Positions 44,079 to 57,675 are shown, counted from the stretch's first letter. The stretch: 64,000 nt of DNA from Trematomus loennbergii (GCA_012861695.1 JAAOOA010000130.1:805851-869850); one strand, 5' to 3'. Translations and numbers: made by a program. The notes: generated by a model from the letters alone, not told the origin.

Positions 44079-44775
44079 TGATGATGTTTAGTGACTAAGG
44101 TATTTATGTTGTAAATGAAATCAACTGTTTTAGATATTGACAACCACAGTCAAAGCTGATATGACAGAGATGCTTCAATATTCTTGGCTGACCTGTGACT
44201 GCGAAGAAACACAAAAAGACCATTTTAAGACTCTACAATACTAAGAAATGCAAAATGACTAAAAGAAATACAAAATGACTACAAGAGACACAAAACTACC
44301 ACCAAATGAACATATACACTCATTTTCAGTGTGTGTCCAGTGTGCCTTTTACACATCTATACCCAGGGGCCCATTGTCTCATAACCCCAAAACCCCCCAT
44401 GTCTGTTCCTCTGGATTTCTTTTTTTATGTTGCCATTAGCCTCTTGGCACACGGCCTCTCTGCGTTGTGGACTCCGTCCCGTCAGCACCTGCTGCAGACC
44501 GACCCAAACAAAGGTCTTTAAGTAGCGAGAGGTCGGAGAGGGACGAGGACATGAAAGCTGCTGGTGTTCCTCAGAGAGAGAAACACGAGATGCTGCTATT
44601 ATAAAACAAAATGACACAGGAGAGAGAGAGTGTGTGTGTTAGAGTGTTTGAGTTTGTGTGTGTGTGTGTGTTTCTCCTAGTGTTTACAGTTTATAGTGTA
44701 TAGTGTATGCAGATCATCTCCACATTTCAGAAGCTTGAAACTGTTTTAAGAAGTTTTCTTGTTATTGATTAATGA
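44079..44775. other. Intergenic, no gene recognised
   Basis: A CACAAAATGACTACAAGA-type short repeat occurs at 44210-44300. Nothing else was recognised. Confidence 0.45.
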
Positions 44776-44805
44776 GTGTGTGTGTGTGTGTGTGTATGTG
44801 TGTGT

Positions 44806-44839
<34 letters not shown>

Positions 44840-44898
44840 GTGTGTGTGTGTGTGTGTATGTGTGTGTGTGTGTGTGTGTGTATGTGTGTGTGCGTGTG

Positions 44899-44937
<39 letters not shown>

Positions 44938-44988
44938 TGTTGTGTATGTGTGTGTGCGTGTGTGTGTGTGCGTGTGTGTGTGCGTGTC
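44776..44988 (+). repeat. Compound (GT)n microsatellite
   Basis: About 106 dinucleotide positions with GA, TA and GC substitutions (GAGT, GTAT, GCGT variants). Confidence 0.95.
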
Positions 44989-45159
44989 AGCTCCATTTGG
45001 CTCCTGTCACACTCTCTCCATTTCTCATAGAGAGCCATAAGGAAAGCCTCAGCAGAAACACTTCCCAGAATGCATCTCTACTTTTTCGTGCCATTCATCT
45101 TGTCCTCACTCCCCCGAGCCCTCATTTAAACCCTTTTAAACCCTTTCGATATGACCGGG

Positions 45160-45232
45160 ATCAAGTGTCCTGCAGAGCAAGGCACTCTGAACGCTGAGGT
45201 CGTGGGTTCGAATCCCACCGGGGCCACACAGA
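45160..45232 (+). mobile_element. tRNA-derived SINE head or tRNA pseudogene
   Basis: GAGCAAGGCACTCTGAACGC, GAGGTCGTGGGTTCGAATCC and CACCGGGGCCAC look like the 3' half of a tRNA with a perfect B-box (GGTTCGAATCC, 45206-45216) and paired T-arm. The acceptor stem does not close with the 5' part, so it is not a functional tRNA. Confidence 0.55.
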
Positions 45233-45273
45233 GCGGCAAGGTGCTTCAGATACTGAGTTACAGGGAACATGTC

Positions 45274-47030
45274 CAGAGGTGGGAAGTAGTGGGTACAAAT
45301 ACTTTGTTACTGTACTTCAGTACATTTTTCTGGTATCAGTACTTTACCTGTACTTTCTACTTCTTACATGTTGAACACAAATACCTGTACTTTCTACTTC
45401 TTACATGTTGAACACAAATACCTGTACTTTCTACTTCTTACATGTTGAACCCAAATACCTGAACTTTCTACTTCTTACATTTGAACACAAATACCTGTAC
45501 TTTCTACTTCTTACATGTTGAACACAAATACCTGTACTTTCTACTTTTACATTTGAACACAAATACCTGTACTTTCTACTTCTCACATGTTGAACACAAA
45601 TACCTGTACTTTCTACTTCTTACATGTTGAACCCAAATACCTGTACTTTCTACTTCTTACATGTTGAACACAAATACCTGTACTTTCTACTTCTTACATG
45701 TTGAACACAAATACCTGTACTTTCTACTTCTTACATGTTGAACTCAAATACCTGTACTTTCTACTTCTTACATGTTGAACCAAATACCTGTACTTTCTAC
45801 TTCTTACATGTTGAACTCAAATACCTGTACTTTCTACTTCTTACATGTTGAACTCAAATACCTGTACTTTCTACTTCTTACATGTTGAACACAAATACCT
45901 GTACTTTCTACTTCTTACATGTTGAACCAAATACCTGTACTTTCTACTTCTTACATGTTGAACACAAATACCTGTACTTTCTACTTCTTACATGTTGAAC
46001 ACAAATACCTGTACTTTCTACTTCTTACATGTTGAACACAAATACCTGTACTTTCTACTTCTTACATGTTGAACACAAATACCTGTACTTTCTACTTCTT
46101 ACATGTGAACACAAATACCTGTACTTTCTACTTCTTACATGTTGAACACAAATACCTGTACTTTCTACTTCTTACATGTTGAACACAAATACCTGTACTT
46201 TCTACTTCTTACATGTTGAACCAAATACCTGTACTTTCTACTTCTTACATGTTGAACCACAAATACCTGTACTTTCTACTTCTTACATGTTGAACACAAA
46301 TATCTGTACTTTCTACTTCTTACATGTTGAACACAAATACCTGTACTTTCTACTTCTTACATGTTGAACACAAATACCTGTACTTTCTACTTCTTACATG
46401 TTGAACACAAATACCTGTACTTTCTACTTCTTACATGTTGAACACAAATACCTGTACTTTCTACTTCTTACATGTTGAACACAAATACCTGTACTTTCTA
46501 CTTCTTACATGTTGAACACAAATACCTGTACTTTCTACTTCTTACATGTTGAACCCAAATACCTGTACTTTCTACTTCTTACATGTTGAACACAAATACC
46601 TGTACTTTCTACTTCTCACATTTCCCAAACAGGCTGGTTCCTTTAGTTTGAATGTGTGTTTGGTGGCGTGATCATTATTATTTAGAGTCATTGCGTGCCT
46701 ATTTTTGAACACGATCGTGTATCCATCATTTCCTGGTCTTCTCTAAAGAAGAGGGACCAATGAAAACGTTGTCATGTTGCGTTGTTCAGCATGAAACATT
46801 CATTAGCTAACAATGACATTATTGTTCTATTAATATAAAGGGAGGTCAGGTACTCTTTAAAACAGCTGCTAGTTATGGGTACTTTTTACTGAAGTACATT
46901 TCAAAGCCCTCTTTACTTTTACTTGAGTAAAGAAGTTTAGTCAGTACTTCTACTTTTACCAGAGTATTTTTAAACACGAGTATCTGTACTTCTACTTGAG
47001 GAAAGGATGTGTGTACTTTTGCCATCTCTG
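45274..47030 (+). mobile_element. hAT-like MITE with 37-bp VNTR (about 34 units), copy 3
   Basis: Starts CAGAGGTGGGAAGTAGTGGG and ends TTTTGCCATCTCTG. The 37-bp VNTR fills 45348-46620; the unique right half matches copy 1 nearly base for base. Unit variants (GAACCCAAA, GAACTCAAA, GAACCAAA) are interspersed. Flanking octamers do not match clearly. Confidence 0.88.
45348..46620 (+). repeat. 37-bp VNTR, about 34 units, inside the MITE
   Basis: Unit TACCTGTACTTTCTACTTCT plus TACATGTTGAACACAAA, with single-base deletions in about seven units. Compare 8 units at 32556-32846 and 9 at 41093-41437. Confidence 0.95.
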
Positions 47031-47040
47031 TTCATGCTAC

Positions 47041-47500
47041 ACATAACTGAATAAATGTGCATCTAGATGTGTTACTAAGATAGAGAGTGGTGCAGGAATG
47101 AGTCCCAAAACGTCAGCATTTTAACACTTCCTGTTTCCTCGTCTGGAAGTCAATGAGACTTTGTTTTAGCCTGAAATAAGTTCTGTGGTTAACACACAAG
47201 CTGAAGAGACTTTTATTCTATGACATCAATACGTCAGTCAAATGTGGCTGCAGCCTTCAGCAACTTGACAACACATGCAGCATTTAGAACAGCAGCACGT
47301 TCTTGTGATGGAAGTGTCACTGTACATCCTTAACAATTAAAACAAACAACTCAACAAATTAAATAGTATTTAATATTAAAACTAATGTTACAAGTTCACT
47401 TTTATGGCAGAAAGTTTAAAAAAAAAATGTTGGGCAGTGAGGCACAGCTTCTTCTTCTCTTCATCAATTGGCTGGACCTCACACTGCTCCCTCTCTCTCT
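47041..47500. other. Intergenic with an old repeat copy
   Basis: 47085-47280 (GAGAGTGGTGCAGGAATGAG, CACTTCCTGTTTCCTCGTCT, CTGAAGAGACTTTTATTCTA) is a diverged copy of 4030-4230 in the tnnt3 intron. Confidence 0.55.
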
Positions 47501-47532
47501 CTCTCACTCACACACACACACCACACACACCA

Positions 47533-47570
<38 letters not shown>

Positions 47571-47609
47571 CACACACACACAAACACACACACCACACAC
47601 ACACACAGA
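47491..47609 (+). repeat. Compound (CT)n(CA)n microsatellite
   Basis: CT units to 47505, then CA units interrupted by CC, AA and AAAC. Confidence 0.95.
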
Positions 47610-48357
<748 letters not shown>

Positions 48358-48429
48358 AAACTAAATGATCTTCCTGGTGGTGGATATAAATTGATTATTC
48401 CCATAGTTCTTGAGAACTGTATTTAAGAT

Positions 48430-48625
48430 TAAAGGTACTTGTACTTAATTTGAGTATTTTCCATTTTATGCTCATTATACTTCTAACCCACTGCATCTCA
48501 GAGGTCAATATTGTCCTCTTACCTTACTTTAATTATACTGATTACTTTTACTTTTTAAATGCAGGACCTTGACTTGTAGGGCAGTATTTCTACAGTGTGG
48601 TATTAGTACTTCATTAAAGGATATA
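48430..48625. mobile_element. Decayed GTACTTGAGTA hAT-like MITE
   Basis: AAAGGTACTTGTACTTAATT, then TTTCCATTTTATGCTCATTA and GCATCTCAGAGGTCAATATTG. It matches the pattern of 31941-32440 in reverse. No clear termini. Confidence 0.5.
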
Positions 48626-49119
48626 CTTAATATTAAATACTCTGCATTGTCACATCTAATGGAAATCTCCAACTCTCATTCATCTAATGTTATTTTGATT
48701 GTATTTTATATTTTAAGTGTTTTCTGCTTTGAAAACCGGTGACCAGATTTTTTAAATTGACAAAATCAACCTTTGTTCCTGTAATAATGATCCTTTCTGA
48801 CCCATCATTGAGCTCTTCATGTTGCATTTCCCACATCAACATCATAAAAGTATAAACTTGTTTCTTTCCCTCGTGCTCGGCCTATGTTTTGGGTTCCCAG
48901 GGCTCAGGTGGAGCGATGGGTTCACCACATTGAGTCTGATGCAGAAAACAAGACTTCCAGGTCGTGGTCCCTGAAGGCAACATGGCAGGATCGTTTGTCC
49001 CGCGGGATTTCCCCCTGACCCTTCCCTCAGGGGATGAAGTTTCCAGATGCTCTTCCCTGTTTGCCCTGCTGACTCTGCAGATCTGTGGGCTCTTCACTTC
49101 ACCTCAGATTTACTGCTGC

Positions 49120-50305
49120 TTTGGCTTCATTTAAAAAATATGACCTACATTTTGAAAAACGATATTTTCAAAAAATGTACTTATTTTCCCCCCAAAAAAC
49201 TATTTTCACAAGTTACCTTTAAAACATGACATATTTTTATGTTTGTTCTTTTAATTTAAAAATAAGGATTTATATTTTTTTATATGAGTCTATTTTTGCA
49301 ACGTTTTTCGTTTCTTAAATTTTACCCAAATATTTAACAATGACTGAATGATGAAAAAAAATTCTTGAGTTCTGAAAAAGGACTAATAGGACTTTTTAAA
49401 TGAACTTAATTTCAAAAAGTACCTTGTTTCATAAAAAATATACTCAATTTAAAAACAACTTTATTTTCCAAAAATTTAATTTCTTTGTAAACATTTTTAG
49501 AAAATTATCAACATTTTCCAAAAATGATTTTAATTTATTAAAACTCATTCATTTCAATACATTTTGGGAAAATGACCTCCTTTTAAAAATGTGTTTGAAT
49601 ATTACCCACATTTGGAAAGACAACTTAATTAAATAAAAAAGTATTTGAATTTCAAAAAATGACCTCACTTTAAAATGCATAGATGTGTGTATATGTGTGT
49701 ATATGTATATATATTTATATGATGCGTTCAGGAGTCGACGGTGTGTTAGTGCAGCTCTGTGACCTTTGACCTGCTGACGGGGGGGGGGGGGGACAGGTGT
49801 CTCTCCATCTGTAAAACACATCGTCTCTCTGATGCTCTCTGGAAGCACACGTCCCACAGATAGTAAATCAGGAGTTCATTAAGAATACGTCTAAATACAG
49901 TTATTCAGTCGTTCATCACTAAAAATAACGTTTTAAGAGTGACTTTATTTATGAATTAGTACTTCAGTTTTAGAAAATTACCTCAAAACTACGACATTTT
50001 AGAAAGTGATTTTTCTTTTGTAAAATTACCTGACTTGAAATTACATTTTCTAAATATTACTTTATTTAAAAAGAATGTACTTTTTCAAACAAAATTAGCA
50101 AACAGAAATATACTTAATTTGATAGAAAACATCCTCAATGTTCAAAAACTTTTTTTTGTGTTCATTTCAAAATATTCCCTGAATTTTCCCCTGAAGATAC
50201 TTCATTTTTTAAAGATGACTTAAGATTTCCAAAAAATGACCTCACTTTAAAAAAAAACTGCTTCTTTTAGAAAAATCTAATTCATTTTAAAGATTAGCAA
50301 AAAAT
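49120..50305. repeat. Degenerate AAAATGACCTNACTTT repeats
   Basis: Recurrent AAAATGACCTCACTTTAAAA (49658, 50234) and related TTTAAAAA/TTTTCAAAAA phrases spaced about 25-30 bp, with a (G)14 run at 49779-49792. Probably an old, decayed minisatellite. Confidence 0.5.
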
Positions 50306-50307
50306 AG

Positions 50308-51072
50308 TAAAGGTCCCACCGTTTCTACTGATCATGATTCCATTGTTGAGGTCTACTAGAATAGATTTACATTGTTCAATGTTCCAAACTCACATTGGTT
50401 TCTCAAACAGCATCTCTGTATAGTATGTGTATTCACTCTCTGTCCTAAACGGCTTGTTGGAGCTCCTGCCCCCCCCCCCCCCCCTCCCTATGAGCCCAGT
50501 GTGCTCTGATTGGTCAGCTCGCCCACTCTGTTCTGATGAGTCCACCACCGTTACAGCTGAACATCAGTGATTATTGTTACAATGGCGTTTGTTAGCAACC
50601 AGGAAATGACACCAGTAATGACAAACAGATGAGAATGCTGCGTGGGGTCTGGGTGCCGTGTTGGCGGGACGTTGCGGGGCTCGCTGCTCCGCCCTTTGAG
50701 GCTCGAGGAGCGGACAGTGCGAGCTGGATTACTTGTGTTGTTTCCTGGTTGCAGCGTGGGGTCTGCGAGACAGCGAGACACGGTGAGTGGAGATCCACGC
50801 AGCTGCGGCTGAGAAAAGATACGGCTGAGTGAGTGTGTGTGTGTGAGGAGCTCCACGGATTGGTCCATTTGGATCGTCGTTACGTCACTTGGTTCCCGGA
50901 AGAAGGAAAAACATCTCCAACGAGGCGTTCTGGGGCAGCATAGACAGGTCTTTTCTGTGTTTTTACTCGCTACAGGGTGTACTTTGAGGGTTTGTGACTC
51001 TGCAGACCGGTTACATGCAGAAACACAAGGGGACGGGTGATAACCAGAAAAGCATGACATGGGACCTTTAAT
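50308..51072. mobile_element. TAAAGGTCCCA / TGGGACCTTTA MITE
   Basis: The left end GTAAAGGTCCCACCG and right end GACATGGGACCTTTAATG are inverted; TTAA is at the right junction. The interior is GC-richer with a C-tract (50470-50484). A 175-codon open frame on the - strand (50551-51078) spans it but matches no protein I know. Confidence 0.65.
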
Positions 51073-51669
51073 GTTCATAATTGTAGATGTTGAGTCATTT
51101 ACTTTAACTACTTACTTGTGTGTATGCTTTTGATGTTTTTAACTTTGTCTGAATGAATGATGGTGTCACTAGGGTTTTGCTAAATAAATGCAGTAGTTTT
51201 AAGATACTATACTTACTTTAACATGTTGTATACTTCTGTTATTCAGTGTTTTTGTCGTTCCTTCCTCTAATGATCCTCCAGTGAAATCCCTCCGCTGTTA
51301 AACAGACGTTTCCCACCACCACTCATTCATCTTCATCACTGAGACACCTCGTCCTTTCCACACACTCAGCATTATAAATCATACATTGACGGTGTTTTGT
51401 CTCTGCTCGTTTGGGGGGTAGACCTTAAGTTACAGGTTACTTCCTGTGGCCCCCTCAGAACAGCTGTAATTCCCCCAATTATCACAGTGTCACAGCAGGC
51501 CTCAGGTTCAACATTCAGAGGTGCTTCAGTCAGCAATAGTGTGAAGAGGGGAAATGACTTTGTTACTAATGCCCATTTTTCACAGTTTTTGAAGTGACTG
51601 TTATTTCGTATTGATTGTTGTGCACACATGTGTCTGCTGATTGTGTATATATAGTTATATACATATATG
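51073..51669. other. Intergenic, no gene recognised
   Basis: AT-rich unique sequence; short open frames lack domain or splice support. Confidence 0.45.
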
Positions 51670-53195
51670 TATAGCAAAGGGGTGTGCTGGTATCGCCTTT
51701 CAATGCTTTTATCACTATATATAAAGCTTAAAAATGTTATCTTGAACCCGTGAAGCTGCTATAAATTGCGTGAATGCTGAGGTTTCTGAGTGAAAGTATG
51801 AAGGAGCATTTAGCAGTTGAAGCTGCAGAGTTTCTCCATTGACTTCTATAGTAAGATTTTAACGAGTTATGGTTAATATTTCTGGAATTATGAAAGTCAT
51901 GAATGTTGGAAGAAAAAAATAAATTAAGCCGTATAGTTTCTCAGCATTCACACCAAGTCAAAGTCAAAGTCAACTTTATTGTCAATCTCAAAATATGTTT
52001 GTACACACAGAAAGATCGAAATAGTGTTTCCCACAGTCCTGAGGTATAAAATAACATATTCAAATACAAGAACACTCAATAATCACAAAAAAACACAAAA
52101 TAACCGTTAACTTCAAGTAAGCAGGATATATATATAAAAAAGATGATGTACATAGTGCAAAAGAGTGCAACAATATTTCCACAAATACTGAGTGTGTACT
52201 GTAGATGTAAAATGACTTTGTTAGTGTGTGTGTGAATAAATGGGGTGTGCTAGTATCGCCATTTTATGCTTTTATCACTATTTATAAAACCTAAAATGTT
52301 ATCTTGAACCCGTGAAGCTGCTATAAATTGTGTGAATGCTGAGGTTTCTGAGTGAAAGTAATAAGGAGCATTTGAAGTTGCATGAAGAGTTTTCAAGTCT
52401 GAAGAGTTTCTCCATTGACTTCTATAGTAGGATTTTAACGAATTATGGTTAATATTTCAGGAAATATGAATGTTGGAAGAAAAAGTCTAATTAAGGCGTA
52501 CATTTTGACTTTCGAGTTTCTCAGCATTCACACCAAATAACACAAATAGTGAGCGTGTAGATGTAAAATGACTTTGTTAGTGTGTGTGTGATAGGGCTGT
52601 TCCCGAATATTCGTTCGTTGGAGTACTATTCGGGTTTCACTGCGGCTGCCAAATTGAATTTTTGGAAATCTCCAATATCAACGTAAGAGCTTGTGCCTCT
52701 TCGGGGGGTGCTAACACTTAACCATAAACGTTATCGTTTACTTTCTCCGTCTTTATATGTAGATATGACTTTTCTCCGTTAATCTCTGTCACGTTGTTTC
52801 CATAGCAACAACAACTTCCTGTCAACAGCGCTAACTCTCCTTCAAAATAAAGGCATGTCCATACAAAATAGGAAGCCAAGCCATATTACACTTAAGACAT
52901 AATCAACTGCAACGAAAGTAACAAACACAATGCGATATCCTTTTCAATTTCAAAGAACACAAATTGGTTACATTAACAAATAACTATAAAACAACAATAC
53001 TGTAGAATAACAAAATGAATGCCGTGAATAAACCGAAATACACGTGTTGAAGCTGATTACTGAAGAGTTTCTCCATTGACTTCTAAAGTAAGATTTGAAC
53101 GAGTTATGGTTAATATTTTGTAGCAGTAATAGTGCGCATGTCCTAACTTTACGTTTTGATGTTCGAGTTTCTCAGCATTCACACTAAAGGAATGT
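51670..53195. repeat. About 560-bp imperfect tandem unit, interrupted by two insertions
   Basis: GGGGTGTGCTGGTATCGCC, ATCTTGAACCCGTGAAGCTG and GAGTTTCTCCATTGACTTCT recur at about 51678, 52240 and (last part only) 53066. Between copies lie a retroposon tail-like segment (51955-52200, CAAAGTCAACTTTATTGTCA) and a hAT-like element (52592-53061). Confidence 0.8.
52592..53061 (+). mobile_element. TAGGGCTGT-CCCGAATATTCG hAT-like element, truncated
   Basis: Starts TAGGGCTGTTCCCGAATATTC and matches 62098-62721 through GTGCTAACACTTAACCATAA, TCCATAGCAACAACAACTTC and CACGTGTTGAAG. It stops at GCTGATTACT without the right terminus. Confidence 0.82.
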
Positions 53196-54125
53196 GCACA
53201 TTCGTTTTAATCGAACCTCGCAAACACTGAGTGAACAGTATATTGTAAATGCATTAACATTCATTTTGCATTTAAAAAAACGTAAACCTGATCAAGTTTA
53301 TTGTTTTTAGGGCATGTTGAGTGTCTTTGTTTATGAGCTTTAACGCAAACAACGCATCGGATATATTGAACAAATGTTATTTATTATTTTCACATCAGTT
53401 GGTATTGTTATTTATCCCAATATAAATTACGTTACTACCTTTTCAGCTAAAGTAATGTTTATCTTAATGTTTAAAATCTTAATTTACTCACAGGGTGCTT
53501 GTAAACACACACCACAACAAATAGTGATGGGTTGTAGTTCAGTTAGCTTGGTCTTTTACAGCCCAGTTGCACCTCCTCCCACACAACAGTATTATTTCTT
53601 AGATAAAACGGATAAATGAAAGCCATTAACCTGCTAACTGTTTCAGCTTTTAAGCTTGAAATGTCAATTTACGTTGAAATCTAAGCTCTCAATCTCCTGC
53701 GTTAGTGTAAAAGAAACTAACCATGACTACATTCTAAAGGGGCCAACAGTACGCAGGTCAAAGGTCAGATCCTCACCTCCTAGATATCTCAAATACTCCG
53801 TGTCCAGAGCTATGAAGAAACCTCCAATTAAGCGAAGTGTAAATGCCTCAGAAAGCCTCTCTCTTCACCCCGGGCGCTATTTAAAGGAGGAATCCGGTCC
53901 CGGGGCTTAGAGGGTCTCCATCGCTCACATTCCCAACCGGAGGCTCTGGAGGATTTATTTTAGGGACACGGTTACCCGAGTCCTCGTCAGACCAGACTCC
54001 ACTGAACAGTCCTCCAACACTTCCTGTTGTGGCGCCATTTAGTGGAGACTGTAACAAAGATGCTCTAAAAGTAAAGATAGCTCATTACAAGCTGCACCAA
54101 TGGTATCAAATGGTTTCTACTTCCT
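53196..54125. other. Intergenic, no gene recognised
   Basis: Open frames of about 80 codons without recognisable domains. No repeat family identified. Confidence 0.45.
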
Positions 54126-56045
54126 GTCTCCCAGCTGTGTGCGTCACTCTTTAGTGTCCCCTGGTCTCCCAGCTGTGTGCGTCACTCTTTAGTGTCCCCT
54201 GGTCTCCCAGCTGTGTGCGTCTCTCTTTAGTGTCCCCTGGTCTCCCAGCTGTGTGCGTCACTCTTTAGTGTCCCCTGGTCTCCCAGCTGTGTGTGTCACT
54301 CTTTAGTGTCCCCCTGGTCTCCCAGCTGTGTGCGTCACTCTTTAGTGTCCCCTGGTCTCCAGCTGTGTGCGTCTCTCTTTAGTGTCCCCTGGTCTCCAGC
54401 TGTGTGCGTCACTCTTTAGTGTCCCCTGGTCTCCCAGCTGTGTGTGTCACTCTTTAGTGTCCCCCTGGTCTCCCAGCTGTGTGCGTCACTCTTTAGTGTC
54501 CCCTGGTCTCCAGCTGTGTGCGTCACACTTTAGTGTCCCCTGGTCTCCAGCTGTGTGCGTCACTCTTTAGTGTCCCCTGGTCTCCCAGCTGTGTGTGTCA
54601 CTCTTTAGTGTCCCCTGGTCTCCCAGCTGTGTGCGTCACTCTTTAGTGTCCCCTGGTCTCCAGCTGTGTGCGTCACACTTTAGTGTCCCTGGTCTCCAGC
54701 TGTGTGCGTCACTCTTTAGTGTCCCCTGGTCTCCAGCTGTGTGCGTCACTCTTTAGTGTCCCCTGGTCTCCCAGCTGTGTGCGTCACTCTTTAGTGTCCC
54801 CTGGTCTCCCAGCTGTGTGCGTCACTCTTTAGTGTCCCCTGGTCTCCAGCTGTGTACGTCACTCTTTAGTGTCCCCTGGTCTCCCAGCTGTGTGCGTCAC
54901 TCTTTAGTGTCCCCTGGTCTCCAGCTGTGTGCGTCACTCTTTAGTGTCCCCTGGTCTCCAGCTGTGTGCGTCACTCTTTAGTGTCCCTGGTCTCCCAGCT
55001 GTGTGCGTCACTCTTTAGTGTCCCTGGTCTCCAGCTGTGAGCATCACTCTTTAGTGTCCCCTGGTCTCCAGCTGTGTGCGTCAATCTTTAGTGTCCCCTG
55101 GTCTCCAGCTGTGTGCGTCACTTTAGTGTCCCCTGGTCTCCCAGCTGTGTGCGTCACTCTTTAGTGTCCCCTGGTCTCCAGCTGTGTGCGTCACTCTTTA
55201 GTGTCCCTGGTCTCCAGCTGTGTACGTCACTCTTTAGTGTCCCCTGGTCTCCCAGCTGTGTGCGTCACTCTTTAGTGTCCCCTGGTCTCCCAGCTGTGTA
55301 CGTCACTCTTTAGTGTCCCCTGGTCTCCCAGCTGTGTGCGTCACTGTTTAGTGTCCCGTGGTCTCCCAGCTGTGTGCGTCACTCTTTAGTGTCCCCTGGT
55401 CTCCCAGCTGTGTGTCACTCTTTAGTGTCCCCTGGTCTCCAGCTGTGTGCGTCACTCTTTAGTGTCCCCTGGTCTCCCAGCTGTGTGCGTCACTCTTTAG
55501 TGTCCCCTGGTCTCCCAGCTGTGTACGTCACTCTTTAGTGTCCCCTGGTCTCCCAGCTGTGTGCGTCACTCTTTAGTGTCCCCTGGTCTCCAGCTGTGTG
55601 CGTCAGTCTTTAGTGTCCCCTGGTCTCCCAGCTGTGTACGTCACTCTTTAGTGTCCCTGGTTTCCCAGCTGTGTGCGTCACTCTTTAGTGTCCCCTGGTC
55701 TCCCGGCTGTGTGCGTCACTCTTTAGTGTCCCCTGGTCTCCCGGCTGTGTGCGTCACTCTTTAGTCTCCCCTGGTCTCCCGGCTGTGTGCGTCACTTTTA
55801 GTGTCCCATGGTCTCCAGCTGTGTGCGTCACTCTTTAGTGTCCCCTGGTTCCAGCTGTGTGCGTCACTGTTTAGTGTCCCTGGTCTCCCAGCTGTGTGCG
55901 TCACTCTTTAGTGTCCCCTGGTCTCCCAGCTGTGTGCGTCACTCTTTAGTGTCCCTGGTCTCCCAGCTGTGTGCGTCACTCTTTAGTGTCCCCGGTCTCC
56001 CAGCTGTGTGCGTCATTCTTTAGTGTCCCCTGGTCTCCAGCTGTG
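54126..56045 (+). repeat. 37/38-bp minisatellite with a CAGCTG in nearly every unit (about 50 copies)
   Basis: Unit: TCTCCCAGCTGTGTGCGTCA then CTCTTTAGTGTCCCCTGG. Length variation comes mainly from CC versus CCC before AGCTG and CCCTGG versus CCCCTGG. Almost every unit contains the palindromic E-box CAGCTG; a few have CGGCTG. Units with G-to-A (GTACGTCA) recur, indicating homogenisation by unequal exchange. Confidence 0.97.
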
Positions 56046-57239
56046 GTATATATGTGGATTATGAAAAATGGGTCCCATATTGACTTGACTTGAGTTTAAG
56101 CCAGAAGAAATGTTCGCTTCTCCTATTGGAGTTAATTAACTCTGCCTCTTAATTGAATTCCATTACATTATGAAACTTACTTATATGGTTTTCCATCATT
56201 CGAGCTTTAACTGGAGCTCTTTTATCTCCTGATGCTGTGAGAATTAGCTCCTATTATTGCACCAACTTCTAATACTGACTTCATTTGGCCTATTTTCTAG
56301 AGACTTGGTTCAAATGTTCTCTATGTTTTGATGCAAACTGTCTTGTCTCTTGATAGAGTTGTCAGTAGGTTGTATAATAACACAGGTTGCACAGTGGGAC
56401 TACAGCAGTATTTATTTTCTGTGTGTGTGAGTACTGTATGTACAGTATGTGTTTTACTAGCTTCTGTGTGTGAGAGATCAAGAAAGAAATGCAGCTTCCT
56501 GTCTTCACCTTCAGACAGCTTCCTCTGACGCTGAGAATACTCCACAGAGTTCACGACTCTACAGAGTTCACGACTCCACAGAGTTCACCTGCAGCTCATC
56601 ACTGTCACAGTGTCTGTATTACTCAATGTGCGTCTTTAAAGACTCAAAACACATGTGCATTGATTATTTTCCTCTTCGTTTCATGAGTTTTTAGGTTGTT
56701 GGTTGACAGCTTACTAAGACAAATCCATTCAGATATAACTCTCGTTTTTGTGAAATTAATAAAGTTGTCCATGTTTTTATCTTAGTCACTTGTTTCAATA
56801 TTAAGGCTTTTGAACCCAGTGTGAGCAAACCTTCTTAAAGTACTATTATATAAGTCAAGGCTTAACAATGTAAACCTAAACGTAGTTGTTATGCTTGTTC
56901 TGAATACTTTTGGTTGTTAAAAGGACTTTTTAGAGGGCAGACAGTTTGTTAATATACAACGGACATAATAGCAATGGACCATGGTACAATTGTATTGGCT
57001 CTATGCACTGCCCACCCCTTCAAAGCTGTCATAAATAAATCTGTTCTTTTTTGATAATCGATTAATGATGAGTAACTTTGCCAGCAAACATATCAGAAAA
57101 TGCTCTTTTCAGCCCCTAGTATATTTAGATTTCATATACTGTCTTTTACCATATTAAAGTGAATATCTTGGACTGACAAAACAAGACAAATAACCTCATC
57201 TTGGTCTTTGAGAAAACTCTGATTGACAATTTTCACCCT
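56046..57239. other. Intergenic, no gene recognised
   Basis: A short tandem AGAGTTCACGACTC / AGAGTTCAC at 56545-56590 is the only structure noted. Short open frames here are not supported. Confidence 0.45.
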
Positions 57240-57675
57240 TTAACCCTTAGATGCATAAGTGGGTCTCTTTTGACCCGGTGAGGTGGTTTTCTTAGAGTAT
57301 CTTTGTAATTACATTTTTTTTATCATTTCATATTCCAGCTATTCCTCAAAAAACATGTTTTGTATATCATGCCATTCAAATTTTTATTTAAATGTAATAC
57401 ATTTTAAGAAATTGTAGTTTTTGTATTACTACCCCAAGCTTCCATAAGTGGGTCAAAAAAGACCAGATTTTTTTTTTTCAAAATGTAAAAAAAATGTCTA
57501 AAATTTTAAATAGTGAAATATTAAATATAAAATATTTCTAGAATGAACCAAAACATGTGATTTTTCTTAACCAAAATGACAAAAATGGCATAAAAACACA
57601 TTATTCTAATACGGGTCCTTTTTGACCCACTTATGGAAGAGTGTAGGGTCCAGTCACTCGGGCATCTAAGGGTTA
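57240..57675. mobile_element. TTAACCCTTAGATGC inverted-repeat MITE
   Basis: The left end TTAACCCTTAGATGCATAAG, then GGTCTCTTTTGACCC, and the right end TGACCCACTTATGGAAGAG, then GGCATCTAAGGGTTA, are inverted relatives. TTAA is at both ends. GACCCACTTATG-type internal repeats are also inverted. Confidence 0.8.

Noticed and set aside
45160..45232. Functional tRNA gene
   Set aside because: Good B-box and T-arm but no matching 5' half or acceptor stem; more likely a SINE head.
50551..51078. 175-codon frame on the - strand
   Set aside because: Lies within an inverted-repeat MITE and has no recognisable domain.
54367..56023. Ser/Val/Cys-rich frames such as SLVSPGLQLCAS repeats
   Set aside because: Read-through of the 37/38-bp minisatellite; frame changes between units.
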